Assembly: GCA_017989935.1 (NCBI GenBank)
Contig: JAGNOY010000066.1
Coordinates: forward strand, 1 to 8,722
DNA length: 8,722 bases
DNA from: Chitinophagaceae bacterium
GTDB lineage: Bacteria > Bacteroidota > Bacteroidia > Chitinophagales > Chitinophagaceae
Direction of reading: 5' to 3'
The notes under the pieces were generated by a model. That model made no database searches. It was given only the letters and a program-made list of their open reading frames with translations, and was not told the origin of the DNA. Shown piece by piece: positions 7,588-8,722 of the stretch (its first letter is position 1; each line of letters opens with the position of its first letter). Made by a program: the position numbers and the translations under genes.

Positions 7588-7652
7588 TAAATTTTAATAA
7601 ATAATTACATTTATCTCCTAGGTATAAAACTCATGTAACCTTAAAATTTAAG

Positions 7653-7705
7653 AGGGTTCCCGAAACGCTTCATGCAGCGACTGAAAAAATTATCGGGAGC
7701 ATAAA
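7653..7705 (+). repeat. 53-bp dispersed direct repeat, copy 2 (right of the NTPase operon)
   Basis: Partner of the copy at 3357-3409: same orientation, same length, 45 of 53 bases identical. It ends 4 bases short of the kinase stop codon (7710-7712). In this copy the loop can form an extra small stem, CGCT (7666-7669) with AGCG (7676-7679), inside the outer GTTCCCG/CGGGAGC stem; the first copy has lost that inner pairing. A small palindrome, CTTAAAATTTAAG (7640-7652), abuts its left end. It could also act as a 3'-end structure for the kinase transcript, but it lacks a proper T-run. Confidence 0.8.
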
Positions 7706-7709
7706 AAAA

Positions 7710-8722
7710 TTACACTTGTAAAGGCAATATTATTTTCACCAGATAGCCAGGATTCGTGATTGAATTTGGAAAGGCTACTTTTTTCGTCACTGAAACTGCT
7801 TGCTTTTTTATTTTTCCATACAACAAAATACGTTGTTCTGTGATGGCTATTCCACTGCTTTTATGTTGCGTGTTTGTGTTTTTTGCGTGACTACCTTCAA
7901 TACCTACCCCATTGTCTTGGATGCTAATTTGGCATTGTGACTGATTCGCTTTTTTAAAAGAAATAAGAATAAATCCGGCCTGCTCACTTCCAACAAAACC
8001 ATGTATAATAGCATTTTCAACAAATGGCTGTATAATCATTACAGGTATAAGAATTTCTTCTGCATCAAGTTCTGGATCTATATCAATTTGGTAAGAGAAG
8101 GCTTCTTGTTGACGCATTCGCTCTAAATTTAAATATAATTGCAAATTTTCAACTTCTTCCGCTATCGTTATTTCTAACTGCTTAGTGGCATTAAAATTCT
8201 TACGAATTAACTTAGCAAAGCCTGTAAGATATCTATTGGCATTGAGTCTATCATTAGTATTGATATAATGCTGCACGCTATTTAAGGCATTAAAAATAAA
8301 ATGTGGATTGATACTTGCACTGAAAGTTTCGTGTTTGGACAAGGCTAACTGATGTTGCAAATCTATCATTACATGTTTTCGCTTTGAATAGTAGCGATAT
8401 AACAATAAGAAGCCTGCTTGAGTTAAAATAATAGCTAAGCCTATAAACCACCATCGTTGATAAATGGGTGCAAGAATTTCGAACGAACATATTAGCGGTA
8501 TTCCATACAACTGCTGATCCACATCATGCGCACGTATTTGTATTTGATACGACTTTGGCGACAAGGCATCTAAATACAATTTATCTCCTGTCATTTTCTT
8601 CCAGGTTACATCCTTATTGACTCGATATTCATATTGAAGATTTTGAATATTTCCAAAATAAGGGGTGTTAACTTGTATGCTAATATTATTCAGATTGTGT
8701 GTTAGAATTTGATTTTGATGCA
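7710..8722 (-). CDS. LytS-family sensor histidine kinase with Y_Y_Y domain (5' end outside window)
   Basis: The frame is open from the right edge to the TAA at 7710-7712; the ATG at 8594 is internal, since in-frame codons before it encode 'LQYEYRVNKDVTWKK', the start of a Y_Y_Y domain. Numbering the 336 visible residues from the codon at 8720-8718: extracytoplasmic Y_Y_Y beta-sandwich 1-85 ('Y.YRV......W', then 'YQIQIRAHD'); one membrane helix about 90-109; short coiled linker; His_kinase (PF06580) dimerisation box 'INPHFIFNALN' with phospho-acceptor His140; N-box 'PFVENAIIHG' (232-241); G1 box 'DNGVGI' (269-274); and a G2-like 'SSGIA' (288-292). All catalytic motifs are present. Such kinases usually carry an N-terminal beta-propeller and pair with a LytTR response regulator. 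No regulator gene follows it here, so it may lie upstream outside the window or elsewhere. The signal is unknown. Confidence 0.9.
   Translation of the reverse strand, partial: HQNQILTHNLNNISIQVNTPYFGNIQNLQYEYRVNKDVTWKKMTGDKLYLDALSPKSYQIQIRAHDVDQQLYGIPLICSFEILAPIYQRWWFIGLAIILTQAGFLLLYRYYSKRKHVMIDLQHQLALSKHETFSASINPHFIFNALNSVQHYINTNDRLNANRYLTGFAKLIRKNFNATKQLEITIAEEVENLQLYLNLERMRQQEAFSYQIDIDPELDAEEILIPVMIIQPFVENAIIHGFVGSEQAGFILISFKKANQSQCQISIQDNGVGIEGSHAKNTNTQHKSSGIAITEQRILLYGKIKKQAVSVTKKVAFPNSITNPGYLVKIILPLQV

Noticed and set aside
7388..7597. Small + strand frames overlapping the start of the ATPase gene and the palindromes
   Set aside because: They are antisense to the Walker A coding region, and their ends are simply the AT-rich palindromes read as codons.

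Overview
The window looks like a low-GC Bacteroidota chromosome, probably of the Chitinophaga/Sphingobacterium/Saprospira kind. This is inferred from gene content: a LytS-type histidine kinase with an extracellular Y_Y_Y domain, a long YadA-head/tail-fibre-like surface protein with the 'GKVLTSDANG' modules common in that phylum, and start codons without a clear Shine-Dalgarno sequence. No rRNA, tRNA, transposase, integrase or CRISPR array was seen.

Layout. Bases 1-2959 (+) hold the 3' part of a large repetitive secreted or surface fibre protein whose start lies outside the window. Bases 2960-3585 are a non-coding gap between convergent genes; it holds an inverted repeat and one copy of a 53-bp dispersed repeat. 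Bases 3586-7523 (-) are a two-gene operon with a 4-base ATGA overlap. Its first gene encodes a 388-aa P-loop ATPase with a C-terminal winged helix (ATPase_2/Orc1-like). Its second encodes a 924-aa protein with a similar ATPase/winged-helix core plus a long TPR array. Bases 7524-7709 hold a very AT-rich promoter region with two back-to-back perfect 16-bp palindromes and a second copy of the 53-bp repeat. Bases 7710-8722 (-) are the 3' part of a LytS-family sensor kinase gene that runs off the right edge.

The main point of interest is the NTPase pair. The two proteins appear to share an ATPase-plus-winged-helix plan, are probably translationally coupled, and lie behind their own operator-like palindromes. 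The pair is bracketed by two same-orientation, equal-length repeat copies (45 of 53 bases identical). One reading is a STAND-like sensor/effector ATPase cassette, possibly mobile and possibly concerned with defence or stress. The function is inferred only; nothing in the sequence proves it. The flanking surface protein and kinase genes look like ordinary host genes with no evident link to the pair.
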